NCBI GenBank assembly: GCA_910579865.1 | Contig: CAJTXA010000016.1 | Coordinates: 8,608-72,607, forward strand | Direction: 5' to 3' | Source of the DNA: an uncultured Lachnospiraceae bacterium | GTDB lineage: Bacteria > Bacillota > Clostridia > Lachnospirales > Lachnospiraceae | DNA length: 64,000 nucleotides | Shown: positions 37,534 through 46,456 of the stretch, piece after piece | How the letters are laid out: each line of letters begins with the position of its first letter | Numbering within the stretch: position 1 is the first letter of the stretch | Translations under genes and position numbers: made by a program | The notes under the pieces: generated by a model | What the model saw: the letters and a program-made list of their open reading frames with translations, nothing else | What the model was told of the DNA's origin: nothing | The model's database searches: none

Positions 37534-39258
37534 ATGAATTACAAAGCAAAGTATGAACAGTGGTGTACAGATTCTATTTTTGACGAGAAAACAAAGGCAG
37601 AGTTAAGAGAAATTGCTGGAGATGAAAAGGAAATTGAAGATCGTTTTTATAAAGAATTGTCTTTTGGGACAGGAGGTCTTCGTGGTGTAATTGGAGCTGG
37701 AACCAATCGAATGAATATTTATACTGTAACAAAAGCAACACAAGGATTGGCAAATTATATTAAAAAACAAAAAGGAGAAGCAAAAGGAGTAGCGATTGCA
37801 TTTGATTCTAGAAATATGTCAATTGAATTTTCGGAAAAAGCAGCTCTTTGTCTTAATGCAAATGGGATTCAAACTTATCGGTTTGAAACACTTCGTCCTA
37901 CACCAGAACTTTCTTTTGCACTGCGAGAATTGGGATGTATTGCGGGAATTGTTATAACAGCAAGTCATAATCCACCAGAATATAATGGATATAAAGTATA
38001 TTGGGAGGATGGTGCTCAGATTACAGCTCCAAAGGATAAAGAGATTATTAAAGAGGTAAATGCAGTAACAGATTTTTCAGCTATTCAAATGATGGAAAGA
38101 AAGGAAGCAGAAGAAAAAGGATTGTTTCATGTTATTGGTGCAAAGATTGATGATCGTTATATAGAAGAATTAAAAAAATTGGTATTAAGTCCAAGTGCGA
38201 TTCAAAAGATGGCGGATCAACTAAAGATTGTTTATACTCCACTTCATGGAACTGGAAATCTTCCTGTGCGACGAGTACTAAAAGAGCTAGGATTTTCTTC
38301 TGTAACTGTAGTTCCAGAACAGGAATTACCAGATGGAAATTTCTCCACAGTTTCTTATCCAAATCCAGAAGATCCAAAGGCATTTACATTGGCACTTCAG
38401 TTGGCAAAGAAGATAGATGCTGATTTAGTGTTAGCGACCGATCCAGATGCCGATCGACTTGGAGTTTATGCAAAAGATCGTGAAAGTGGAGAATATATTC
38501 CATTTACTGGAAATATGTCAGGTCTTTTGATTGCAGAATATGAACTTTCTGTAAGAAAAGAACTTGGGAAACTGCCTTTAAATGGAGCACTTATAAAAAC
38601 GATTGTATCTTCTAATATGGCAGATGAAATTTCAAAAGAATATGGAGTAAAGGTGATTGAGGTTTTAACAGGATTTAAGTATATTGGAGAACAGATTAAG
38701 TTTTTTGAGCAGAATGGTTCTTATGAATATTTATTTGGATATGAAGAGAGTTATGGATGTTTAGTAGGAACCCATGCACGGGATAAGGATGCAGTTGTGG
38801 CAGTAATGGCACTTTGTGAAGCAGCAGCGTATTATAAGGAAAAAGGATTCACACTTTGGGATCAGATGCTTCAAATTTATAAAAAATATGGGTACTATAA
38901 AGAAGATTTGGTTTCAGTAACAATGAAAGGGATAGATGGAGCAGAACAGATACAAAGAATTTTAGAAGAGATGCGCAGGCAACCACTTCAAAAAATAGGA
39001 GATTATAAAGTAATTGCACTTCGAGATTATCAGGCAGATACAAGGCTTTTATTAGAGGATAATACAGTTACTTCAACTGGACTGCCAAAGTCAAATGTGC
39101 TTTATTATGAATTGGAAAGAGGTGCTTGGTGTTGTGTAAGACCTTCTGGAACAGAGCCAAAAGTAAAATTTTATATGGGGGTAAAGGAAGAGAGTTTAAA
39201 AGCAGCAGAGGCAGCTTTAAATGGATTGAAAGAAGCGATGATAAAGATTGTAGAATAG
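37534..39258 (+). CDS. Phosphohexomutase (phosphoglucomutase/phosphomannomutase)
   Basis: A 574-aa alpha-D-phosphohexomutase. GTGGLRGVIGAGTNRMN at the N-terminus, TASHNPPEYNGYK with the phosphorylated Ser, ATDPDADRLG for Mg2+, GYEESYGCLVGTHARDKD for sugar binding and RPSGTEPKVKFY for phosphate are all intact. The length is that of the PgcA-type enzymes. In this locus it would convert mannose 1-phosphate from the GH130 enzymes to mannose 6-phosphate for ManA. The strong ribosome site AAAGGAGACAATT precedes it, and the CE2-like gene follows 9 bases later. Confidence 0.92.
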   Translation: MNYKAKYEQWCTDSIFDEKTKAELREIAGDEKEIEDRFYKELSFGTGGLRGVIGAGTNRMNIYTVTKATQGLANYIKKQKGEAKGVAIAFDSRNMSIEFSEKAALCLNANGIQTYRFETLRPTPELSFALRELGCIAGIVITASHNPPEYNGYKVYWEDGAQITAPKDKEIIKEVNAVTDFSAIQMMERKEAEEKGLFHVIGAKIDDRYIEELKKLVLSPSAIQKMADQLKIVYTPLHGTGNLPVRRVLKELGFSSVTVVPEQELPDGNFSTVSYPNPEDPKAFTLALQLAKKIDADLVLATDPDADRLGVYAKDRESGEYIPFTGNMSGLLIAEYELSVRKELGKLPLNGALIKTIVSSNMADEISKEYGVKVIEVLTGFKYIGEQIKFFEQNGSYEYLFGYEESYGCLVGTHARDKDAVVAVMALCEAAAYYKEKGFTLWDQMLQIYKKYGYYKEDLVSVTMKGIDGAEQIQRILEEMRRQPLQKIGDYKVIALRDYQADTRLLLEDNTVTSTGLPKSNVLYYELERGAWCCVRPSGTEPKVKFYMGVKEESLKAAEAALNGLKEAMIKIVE

Positions 39259-39267
39259 AGGAAAATT

Positions 39268-40332
39268 ATGTTACAGGATAGCGTAAAGATGCAGCAAGTT
39301 GCTTTGGATCGAGAAGAATTTATTTATAGTGGCCGGATTGATAAAAGAAATAAAAAACAGCCGGAATTTATTTTTCCTGCTTCTTCCCTTCAATTTCGCT
39401 TTTTTGGAAAGAAAGTAATATTAGTTTTGGAAAATCGAAATGCCTGTTGGAAAAATTATGTAGGAGCCATTGTAGATGGAAAGCAAAAAAGCTGGCTTTT
39501 AAATCAAAAGGGACAGACTGAGATTTTACTTTTGGAGGAAGAACAAGAAAAAGAACATGAAATTCTTTTCTTTAAACGACAGGATAGCTGTCATGAGATA
39601 AAGCTGTGTGCGCTGTTTTTCTCAGAAGGCAGTCAGGTTTTAAAGATACCATTTAGGCCAAAACGGAAAATAGAGGTTTATGGAGATTCCGTTTCAGCGG
39701 GGGAAGTATCAGAAGCAGTGGATTATATAGGAAAGGCAGATCCAGAGCATCAGGGAGAATATTCAAATAGTTGGTATTCTTATGCGTGGATAACAGCTCG
39801 AAAACTACAGGCAGAATTACACAATATTGCACAAGGTGGAATTGCTCTTATGAATCAGACAGGATGGTTTCACTACCCAGATTATATCGGAATGGAAACG
39901 GTGTGGAATCAGATGCATTATCATCCAGCGTTTGGAGAAACAGTTCCGTGGGATTTTTCAGCTTATATACCAGATGTAGTAATTATAGCAATTGGACAAA
40001 ATGACAGCCATCCAATTGATTATATGAAGGAGGATATTGCTGGAGAAAAGGCAAAACTTTGGAAAAAACAGTATCGGGCATTTTTGGAAAAGCTTCGAAA
40101 GCAGTATCCAAAGGCATATTTGATTTGTTGTACAACATTATTGATACATGACAGGGCATGGGATATTTCTATTGAACAGGTATGTCAAGAATTAAAAGAT
40201 AAGCGAATTATGTATTTTCATTTTCAAAGAACAGGAAAAGGAACACCAGGACATCTTAGAATCCCAGAGGCAGAAGAGATGGCAGAGGAATTGGCAGCTT
40301 ATATAGAAAGCTTAAAGATAGAGGGATGGTGA
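39268..40332 (+). CDS. SGNH acetyl esterase, CE2-like
   Basis: A 354-aa two-domain protein: N-terminal beta-sandwich (~1-125, FIYSGRIDKRNKKQPEFIF) and C-terminal SGNH domain with VYGDSVSAGE (Ser141), NIAQGGIALM, AIGQNDSHPID and a late GTPGHLRIPEAEEMAEEL segment holding the likely catalytic His. This architecture is that of carbohydrate esterase family 2. No signal peptide, so it deacetylates imported oligosaccharides in the cytoplasm. In the Roseburia mannan locus a CE2 enzyme works with a CE17 partner; here the CE17-like gene follows after 4 bases. Confidence 0.82.
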   Translation: MLQDSVKMQQVALDREEFIYSGRIDKRNKKQPEFIFPASSLQFRFFGKKVILVLENRNACWKNYVGAIVDGKQKSWLLNQKGQTEILLLEEEQEKEHEILFFKRQDSCHEIKLCALFFSEGSQVLKIPFRPKRKIEVYGDSVSAGEVSEAVDYIGKADPEHQGEYSNSWYSYAWITARKLQAELHNIAQGGIALMNQTGWFHYPDYIGMETVWNQMHYHPAFGETVPWDFSAYIPDVVIIAIGQNDSHPIDYMKEDIAGEKAKLWKKQYRAFLEKLRKQYPKAYLICCTTLLIHDRAWDISIEQVCQELKDKRIMYFHFQRTGKGTPGHLRIPEAEEMAEELAAYIESLKIEGW

Positions 40333-40336
40333 GAGG

Positions 40337-41440
40337 GTGATAAATACAATTAATTTAGTACGTTTGAAAGAGATTATGGATCGGGCAAATTGTGGAGAGG
40401 AATTGACAATTGGATTTTTAGGAGGATCAATTACACAGGGAAGTCTTGCTTCACAACACGAAAATACATATGCTTATCAAGTTTTTAGGTGGTGGAATCA
40501 GACATTTCCAAAGGCAAAATTTTATTATGTAAATGGAGGAATTGGAGGAACTTCTTCACATTATGGCGTAGCTCGTGCGGTTTCCGATCTTTTGATGTAT
40601 CAGCCAGATTTTGTGGTAGTGGATTTTAGTGTAAATGATACAGCAGATTCTTTTTTTCAAGAAACGTATGAAGGATTAGTAAGAAAGATACTGGCTTGGG
40701 ATTCAAAGCCAGCCGTGGTATTGTTACATAATGTATTTTATGATACTGGATTAAGTGCGCAAAAGTACCATCAAGCAGTAGGAGAATGGTATCATCTGCC
40801 ATGCATTAGTATTCGGGATACTGTATATCAGAGAGTAAAGACAGGGGAATTAAAACGAATCGAACTGACACCAGATGGACTTCATCCAAATGATCAGGGA
40901 CATCAGCTTGTAGCAGCAGAAATTATTCATTTTTTAGAGAAAGTAAAGGTTTGCGTATTAGATGGTGCTATATTAGTAGAAGGATGGGAGTATGGAACAG
41001 AAGAGCTTCCTGCTGCGTTTACTGCAAATCGATATGAACAGGCAAAACGTTTGACAATTCAAAATTGTTCTCCAAAGTTGTTAGGGTTTTTTGCAGATAC
41101 AGAAGAAAAGATGGGACATTTAGATGCTTTTAAAAATGGATGGATTGGAAAACGAGCTAGAGATCGGATTGTATTTGAAGTGAAAGGAAGCTGTATTGCT
41201 TTACAGTATCGAAAATCTGTACAAAAGCCTGCTCTTTGTGCGATAGCAATTTTGGATGGAAATCAAGAACAGGCTTTTTTGTTGGATGGAAATTTTGAGG
41301 AGGATTGGGGGGATTGTCAGTATTTACAAGTATTGTTGCATCATGGAGAAAATAAAGTTCATCAGGTGGAAGTAGAGATACTGCCCACAGAAAAAAAAGA
41401 AGCAGTTGCATTTTATCTAATGGGGGTTATTGTGGCTTAA
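40337..41440 (+). CDS. SGNH acetyl esterase, CE17-like
   Basis: A 367-aa protein. The N-terminal SGNH domain has GFLGGSITQGS (Ser31), NGGIGGTSSHYGVARA, VVDFSVNDTAD and LTPDGLHPNDQGHQLVAAEI (Asp/His dyad). The last ~140 residues form a beta-rich module like the CBM35-type domain of CE17 mannan 2-O-acetyl esterases. No signal peptide is present. It would complement the CE2-like enzyme encoded just upstream, the two removing acetyl groups from different mannose positions (inference from the Roseburia precedent). It is the last gene of the mannan cluster and converges with the flippase at 41455. Confidence 0.8.
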   Translation: MINTINLVRLKEIMDRANCGEELTIGFLGGSITQGSLASQHENTYAYQVFRWWNQTFPKAKFYYVNGGIGGTSSHYGVARAVSDLLMYQPDFVVVDFSVNDTADSFFQETYEGLVRKILAWDSKPAVVLLHNVFYDTGLSAQKYHQAVGEWYHLPCISIRDTVYQRVKTGELKRIELTPDGLHPNDQGHQLVAAEIIHFLEKVKVCVLDGAILVEGWEYGTEELPAAFTANRYEQAKRLTIQNCSPKLLGFFADTEEKMGHLDAFKNGWIGKRARDRIVFEVKGSCIALQYRKSVQKPALCAIAILDGNQEQAFLLDGNFEEDWGDCQYLQVLLHHGENKVHQVEVEILPTEKKEAVAFYLMGVIVA

Positions 41441-41454
41441 CTTATGTATGAATA

Positions 41455-42999
41455 TTAAGATAAGAATGATTTTCCATCTGGCTTGGTCAGATAGAGAATG
41501 ACAAAAAAGAAGAAAGTTGATAGCATACAGTTAATACCAAGTTCAAAAAGTGGAGAAAGTGGAAAATATAAATGTAGGATTCTTATGGAGATAAATTTAG
41601 TTACCAATAGAGCAGATGCTGTACAAAAGGCAGGTTTTATAATATCAGAAAAAACAGAGAAGATCAGTGTAATTGTTTTCTGACAGGAATAAAGATGCAG
41701 TAACATCAGTAAAAGTTGGCTGGCAAGGACTCCAAGCAAATAGCCATACATTCCCATTTTTGGAACTAGTATAAGAATAAAAAGGATACGTAAGCAAAGA
41801 GATATCATGTTGTGAAAAAAAGTAGTTTTTGTCTTACCAAGTCCATTTAAAATACTTCCCATTGTAGTGGAAATATAGAGAAATGGACAAAGCCAAGAGA
41901 GTGTAGCAATATAGTCGCCAGCCAATTGATTGTGAAAAACAATACGACCCATATCAGAACCATAGACTAAAAATATTCCTGCAAATAGAATTCCAATTGC
42001 GAGACAAAATCGGAGATTTGTACTTGCCATATGGGAGATTTTACTATGGTTTTTTTGGCTTTTTGCTTCGGATACGGCTGGTAATAACATAACAGCAAGT
42101 GAATTTGTAATTGCAGCTGGAAATAAAATAAAGTGCATTGACATTCCAGTAAAGATACCATAAGTTTCTAAAGCGGCAGAGGCACTCATTCCATAAAGTC
42201 TTAAACTAGTCGGGATGCTGATGGATTCGATACTTTGAAAGAACGTCAGCATCAGACGGTTTAAGGAGAGAGGAATTGCTAAACTTAAGATATTTTTTAA
42301 CTGCATTGGCCAAAAAGCGGTGGCTTTTTTACTGTCACAGTTTTTGGTCAAACAGATAGAAAGGGTGGAAAAGAGAACAGAGGCTGCTTCTCCAAATAAA
42401 AGACCATATACAGCAAAAATTGGTGTAATTTGCAGTTGATTGGTTTGAGCTACATGAACCAATAGATAGACAGAAAAAACTCTTACAATTTGTTCAGTAA
42501 GTTGAGAAAGGGAAGGAATTCCCGCTTTTTTTATGCCATAATAGTAACCGCTAATACAACTATGAATGGCACTAAGTGGCAGGGATATTGCCATAATTTT
42601 TAAAAGTGGTGTACAACGTTCTTCAAATAGAAATCTACCTGCAATTTGCTTAGAACCATTCCAAACAAGAAGGGCTAAGAAAGAAGAAAGAAAAAAGGAA
42701 AGGAATAGTCCGGCATGAAGAGTACGCCTTGTATTAATACAACCATTTCCTCTTGATTCTTCTGCTGTAAATTTAGAAATTGCAGTTTGAATAGGTGAAA
42801 CACTAATTGCATGACAAAGACCATAGATAGGGAAAATAAGCTCATAGATTCCCATGCCCTCTGCACCAATTGTATTGGAGAGGAATATTCTATAGAAGAA
42901 CCCTAACAATCTGCAGAGAAAACCAGCAGCAGTTAGATAGAAAGTCGCATGAAGAAACGGGCTTTTTAAAAGATTAGAAAGAGAATTTGATTTTTCCAT
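41455..42999 (-). CDS. Lipid-linked oligosaccharide flippase, SpoVB/MurJ-like (MOP superfamily)
   Basis: A 514-aa protein with about 14 TM helices. ATFYLTAAGFLCRLLGFFYR followed by NTIGAEGMGIYELIFPIYGL is the typical N-terminus of SpoVB-type polysaccharide transporters, and further helices such as GILFAGIFLVYGSDMGRIVF fit. These proteins flip lipid-linked sugars, for example in spore cortex or peptidoglycan synthesis. It faces the mannan cluster tail to tail and the cysteine desulfurase head to head. Its exact role among MOP proteins cannot be fixed from sequence alone. Confidence 0.85.
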   Translation of the reverse strand: MEKSNSLSNLLKSPFLHATFYLTAAGFLCRLLGFFYRIFLSNTIGAEGMGIYELIFPIYGLCHAISVSPIQTAISKFTAEESRGNGCINTRRTLHAGLFLSFFLSSFLALLVWNGSKQIAGRFLFEERCTPLLKIMAISLPLSAIHSCISGYYYGIKKAGIPSLSQLTEQIVRVFSVYLLVHVAQTNQLQITPIFAVYGLLFGEAASVLFSTLSICLTKNCDSKKATAFWPMQLKNILSLAIPLSLNRLMLTFFQSIESISIPTSLRLYGMSASAALETYGIFTGMSMHFILFPAAITNSLAVMLLPAVSEAKSQKNHSKISHMASTNLRFCLAIGILFAGIFLVYGSDMGRIVFHNQLAGDYIATLSWLCPFLYISTTMGSILNGLGKTKTTFFHNMISLCLRILFILILVPKMGMYGYLLGVLASQLLLMLLHLYSCQKTITLIFSVFSDIIKPAFCTASALLVTKFISIRILHLYFPLSPLFELGINCMLSTFFFFVILYLTKPDGKSFLS

Positions 43000-43100
43000 A
43001 AACCACCTCTTTTGAAGTTCAGTTTATATATATGTGAAAAAGGATCATCTCAGAATGAGAACTTGTATAAAAATTTAAACAAAAAGTGAGAAATGTTGCA

Positions 43101-43129
43101 TTGACAAGCGGAATCAGTAGTGGTAATAT
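43101..43129 (+). promoter_or_regulatory. Promoter of cysteine desulfurase operon
   Basis: A perfect TTGACA (43101-43106), 17-base spacer and TAATAT (43124-43129). It lies inside the open frame that extends upstream of the desulfurase, which shows that this extension is not translated. Confidence 0.7.
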
Positions 43130-43196
43130 AAAACCTATTAAAGCACTAGGAAAACTAAAGGAATTGTGCAAAAAGAGCGCAGGAATGGAGTGTGTT

Positions 43197-44387
43197 ATGG
43201 GACAGTTTATCTATTTAGATCATGCTGCTACAACAGCAGCAAGAAAAGAGGTTGTGGAGGCAATGCTTCCATATTTTACAGAACAGTTTGGGAATCCTTC
43301 TTCTGTATATGGATTTGCAGCAAAGAATAAAATTGCGATACAAAAGGTACGGGAAAGAATAGCAGATTCTCTTGGTGCAAAAAAAGAGGAAATTTATTTT
43401 ACGGCTGGGGGAAGTGAAGCAGATAACTGGGCGTTAAAGTCAATTGCTGAAATGTATCGGGGAAAAGGGAATCATATTATTACAACAAAAATAGAACATC
43501 ATGCGATTTTGCATACCTGTAATTATTTGGAAAAACAGGGAATAGAAGTGACATATTTAAATGTAGATGAAAATGGATTGATTAGCTTAAAAGAGCTACG
43601 AGAAGCAATTCGTCCTACTACGATATTAATCTCTATTATGTTTGCCAATAATGAAATTGGGACAATAGAGCCAGTAAAAGAGATTGGAGCTATTGCAAAA
43701 GAAAAGGGAATTCTTTTTCATACGGATGCAGTACAGGCTTATGGACAGGTTCCAATTCAAGTAGATGAGATGCATATTGATTTATTAAGTGCTAGTGGAC
43801 ATAAACTAAATGGACCAAAGGGGATTGGATTTCTCTATGTAAGAAGTGGAGTGCGGATTGGTTCATTGATTCATGGTGGTGCACAGGAACGATCGAAACG
43901 TGCAGGGACAGAAAATGTACCTGGAATTATAGGTTTGGGTAAAGCAGTTGAACTTGCTATGGTAGATATGGAAGCAAGAAGTGAGAAAATCCAAAAGGTA
44001 AGAGATGGTGCAATTGAACGAATATTAAGAGAGGTGCCATATGTACGGCTAAATGGGGATCGGCGTAAGCGTTTGCCTAATAATATTAATATTAGTATTC
44101 AATTTATTGAAGGAGAATCGCTTTTAATTATGTTGGATATGAAGGGAATTTGTGCTTCTAGTGGATCTGCTTGTACTTCTGGATCACTAGATCCTTCTCA
44201 TGTGCTTTTGGCAATTGGACTTCCTCATGAAATTGCACATGGATCTTTGCGAATGACGCTTGGTGAGGAAAATACAGTGGAAGAGATGAACTTTGTAGTG
44301 GATGCAATTAAGGAAATTGTTGAAAAATTACGTGCAATGTCTCCTTTATATGAGGATTTTGTAAAGCAAAGTAGAGGACAGCTATGA
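43197..44387 (+). CDS. Cysteine desulfurase (NifS/IscS-like)
   Basis: A 396-aa PLP enzyme that takes sulfur from cysteine. FIYLDHAATTAARKEV opens the family fold, KIEHHAILHTC carries the PLP-stacking His, LLSASGHKLNGPKGIGFLY the PLP Lys, and CASSGSACTSGS the catalytic Cys loop. The start MGQFIYLDHAATT at 43197 is preferred because GGAG lies six bases before it and the promoter is at 43101. It overlaps the next small gene by four bases (ATGA), and MnmA follows, so it probably supplies sulfur for tRNA thiolation, like YrvO-MnmA in Bacillus. Confidence 0.92.
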   Translation: MGQFIYLDHAATTAARKEVVEAMLPYFTEQFGNPSSVYGFAAKNKIAIQKVRERIADSLGAKKEEIYFTAGGSEADNWALKSIAEMYRGKGNHIITTKIEHHAILHTCNYLEKQGIEVTYLNVDENGLISLKELREAIRPTTILISIMFANNEIGTIEPVKEIGAIAKEKGILFHTDAVQAYGQVPIQVDEMHIDLLSASGHKLNGPKGIGFLYVRSGVRIGSLIHGGAQERSKRAGTENVPGIIGLGKAVELAMVDMEARSEKIQKVRDGAIERILREVPYVRLNGDRRKRLPNNINISIQFIEGESLLIMLDMKGICASSGSACTSGSLDPSHVLLAIGLPHEIAHGSLRMTLGEENTVEEMNFVVDAIKEIVEKLRAMSPLYEDFVKQSRGQL

Positions 44388-44665
44388 TTGAAAAAACAGA
44401 ATTAATGCCGCTTAATTATTATAAAAAAGGGGTATTTACTGGTGGATATCAAGGGATGAGATACCGGATTGAAAAAATAGAAGAGGAATTTTTAGCTACT
44501 ATTTGGCCAGAGCCTTACAACTTTGAAACAACGAAAGAGGAAAAAAAAGAGTGTCAAAAATTTGCCTTTTCAGAAAGTGGGAAAGAAGCTATGGTGCAGT
44601 GGTTAAATACACAATATATGGAGCAACAGAAGGTATGGGAAGCAGCTTTGCATAGTAAAGCATAG
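44384..44665 (+). CDS. Small conserved-looking protein between cysteine desulfurase and MnmA
   Basis: A 93-aa soluble protein, no TM or signal, with many Glu, Lys and aromatic residues (GVFTGGYQGMRYRIEKI; LATIWPEPYNFETTKEEK). No cysteines suitable for sulfur relay stand out; only one Cys is present. I do not recognise the family. It is coupled to the desulfurase by a four-base overlap and closed by a terminator, so it is likely real and related to the desulfurase. Confidence 0.75.
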   Translation: MIEKTELMPLNYYKKGVFTGGYQGMRYRIEKIEEEFLATIWPEPYNFETTKEEKKECQKFAFSESGKEAMVQWLNTQYMEQQKVWEAALHSKA

Positions 44666-44670
44666 AGAAG

Positions 44671-44702
44671 AAAACGCCGTTATTTTATACGGCGTTATTT
44701 TT
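44671..44702 (+). terminator. Rho-independent terminator after small protein
   Basis: AACGCCGT (44673-44680) pairs with ACGGCGTT (44689-44696), followed by ATTTTT. Confidence 0.85.
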
Positions 44703-44728
44703 ACTAACATATATGGAAAGGAGAAGAA

Positions 44729-45808
44729 ATGGAACAGAAAACAGTTGTAATGGGAATGTCTGGGGGAGTAGATTCTTCAGTTGGGGCATATTTATTAAAG
44801 AAACAAGGCTATCATGTAATTGGCATTACAATGCAGATTTGGCAAAAGAAGGAGGGAGTTTATGAGAAAGAGGAGGGAGGATGCTGTGGGTTATCAGCAG
44901 TAGAGGATGCAAGAAGAGTAGCAGATGAACTGGGAATTCCTTTTTATGTTATGAACTTTCGAAAAGAATTTCAAACAACAGTAATTGATTATTTTATAGA
45001 AGAATATCAAAAAGGCTGTACACCAAACCCTTGTATTGCCTGTAATCGTTATGTAAAATGGGAGGCATTACTGCAAAGAAGTCTTTCCTTGGGGGCGGAT
45101 TTTATTGCGACTGGACATTATGCTAGGATAGAACAGCTTTCAAATGGAAGGTTTGCAATTAGAAAGTCAGTTACAGAGCAAAAAGATCAGACGTATGCAT
45201 TATATAATCTAACACAGGAACAACTGGCACATACTTTGATGCCAGTAGGAGGCTATACCAAGGAGGAGATTCGGTCAATTGCAGAGGAAATCGGACTTTT
45301 AGTAGCAAAGAAACGAGATAGTCAAGAAATCTGTTTTATTCCTGATCATGATTATGCAGCATTTATAAAAGAAAATACAGATACAAAGATTCTGCCCGGA
45401 AATTTTGTTAGTACAGATGGAACGATATTAGGCAGGCATAAGGGTATTATTTATTATACAATTGGACAGAGAAAAGGTTTAAATCTTTCTCTTGGAAAAC
45501 CAGTTTTTGTGACAGAAATTCGGCCTCAGACAAATGAGGTAGTGATTGGGACAGGAGAGGAAGTGTTTGGGGATACTTTATATGCAGATCGGCTAAATTT
45601 TATGTCTGTACCAGATCTAGAAGAAGAAGTTGAGGTAGTTGCAAAAATCCGTTATAGTCATAAAGGAGCACTTTGTAGAATAAAAAAAGTAGGGAAGGAT
45701 CAAATAGTATGCAAGTTCTATGAACCACAGCGGGCAATTACACCAGGGCAAGCAGTTGTATTCTATCAAGGAGATTATGTGATGGGAGGTGGAACGATTC
45801 TTAGGTAA
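44729..45808 (+). CDS. mnmA: tRNA-specific 2-thiouridylase MnmA
   Basis: A 359-aa ATP-pyrophosphatase. GMSGGVDSSVGAYLLK is the PP-loop; CTPNPCIACNRYVKW holds the first catalytic Cys (CxxC type) and SQEICFIPDHDYAAF the second. The C-terminal beta-barrel is complete (IYYTIGQRKGLNL, GQAVVFYQGDYVMGGG). It makes 2-thiouridine at wobble U34 of Lys, Glu and Gln tRNAs, using sulfur from a cysteine desulfurase such as the one upstream. The ribosome site is AAAGGAGAAGAA. Confidence 0.95.
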   Translation: MEQKTVVMGMSGGVDSSVGAYLLKKQGYHVIGITMQIWQKKEGVYEKEEGGCCGLSAVEDARRVADELGIPFYVMNFRKEFQTTVIDYFIEEYQKGCTPNPCIACNRYVKWEALLQRSLSLGADFIATGHYARIEQLSNGRFAIRKSVTEQKDQTYALYNLTQEQLAHTLMPVGGYTKEEIRSIAEEIGLLVAKKRDSQEICFIPDHDYAAFIKENTDTKILPGNFVSTDGTILGRHKGIIYYTIGQRKGLNLSLGKPVFVTEIRPQTNEVVIGTGEEVFGDTLYADRLNFMSVPDLEEEVEVVAKIRYSHKGALCRIKKVGKDQIVCKFYEPQRAITPGQAVVFYQGDYVMGGGTILR

Positions 45809-45914
45809 TTTTAACATAATAGAGAAAAGTTGTTTAATCTATACAAAAAAAATAAAGATTTCAGATAAAGAGTGTTCTATTTTTAGAAAGATATAGCAGA
45901 ACTTCATAAAATTA

Positions 45915-45943
45915 TTGAAAAAAATAAAAAAAAGAGGTACAAT
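45915..45943 (+). promoter_or_regulatory. Promoter of HD hydrolase gene
   Basis: TTGAAA (45915-45920), 17-base spacer, TACAAT (45938-45943). A small hairpin TTGCTAT/ATAGCAA (45957-45975) lies in the 5' leader. Confidence 0.6.
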
Positions 45944-45999
45944 ATGATAAGAATATTTGCTATTTTTTATAGCAAGGAAATTAGAAGGGAGATGTAGTT

Positions 46000-46413
46000 A
46001 TGTTAGATAATGCGATTAAATTTGCAAGTAGAGTATTTAATGGACGTACAGATGAAAAGGGAGAGCCTTATATTAACCATGCTATGCGGGTTGCAGACAA
46101 GATGGAAACAGAATTTGAAAAGATTGTAGCAGTACTTCATGATGTATTAGAGGATACAGATTGTTCGATTCATGATTTGCAAGATGCGGGATTTGCAAGG
46201 GAAGTTATTGAATGTGTAGAGCAGCTTACTAGAAAGAGTGATTTTACATATTTTGAGTATATTGAAGATATTGCAACCAGTGAGGTTTGTAAAAAAGTGA
46301 AACTTGCAGAGTTAGAGGATAATCAAGATATTGTACGTGTAAATAAGTTATCCTTTAAGACTTATTCAATTGAAGCAAGATGTAAAAAAGTGCGAGAAAT
46401 TTTAGGCAGATAA
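46000..46413 (+). CDS. Small HD-domain phosphohydrolase (MESH1/SpoT-like hydrolase fold)
   Basis: A 137-aa stand-alone HD protein. KGEPYINHAMRVADKM gives the first His, AVLHDVLEDTDCS the HD and ED residues, and KLAELEDNQDI the distal Asp, as in the hydrolase half of RelA/SpoT and in MESH1-type small alarmone hydrolases. No synthetase or TGS/ACT domain is present. The substrate may be (p)ppGpp or another phosphorylated nucleotide. It is monocistronic, with its own promoter and terminator. Confidence 0.82.
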   Translation: MLDNAIKFASRVFNGRTDEKGEPYINHAMRVADKMETEFEKIVAVLHDVLEDTDCSIHDLQDAGFAREVIECVEQLTRKSDFTYFEYIEDIATSEVCKKVKLAELEDNQDIVRVNKLSFKTYSIEARCKKVREILGR

Positions 46414-46419
46414 AAAGTA

Positions 46420-46451
46420 GGAACCAGAAGGACATTTCTGGTTCCCTTTTT
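46420..46451. terminator. Bidirectional terminator between HD hydrolase and LysR genes
   Basis: GGAACCAGAA (46420-46429) pairs with TTCTGGTTCC (46436-46445), followed by CTTTTTC. It lies between converging genes. Confidence 0.85.
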
Positions 46452-46456
46452 CATGC

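Noticed and set aside
43086..43196. Longer start of cysteine desulfurase
   Set aside because: A perfect -35 box and -10 box lie inside this stretch and GGAG precedes the ATG at 43197.
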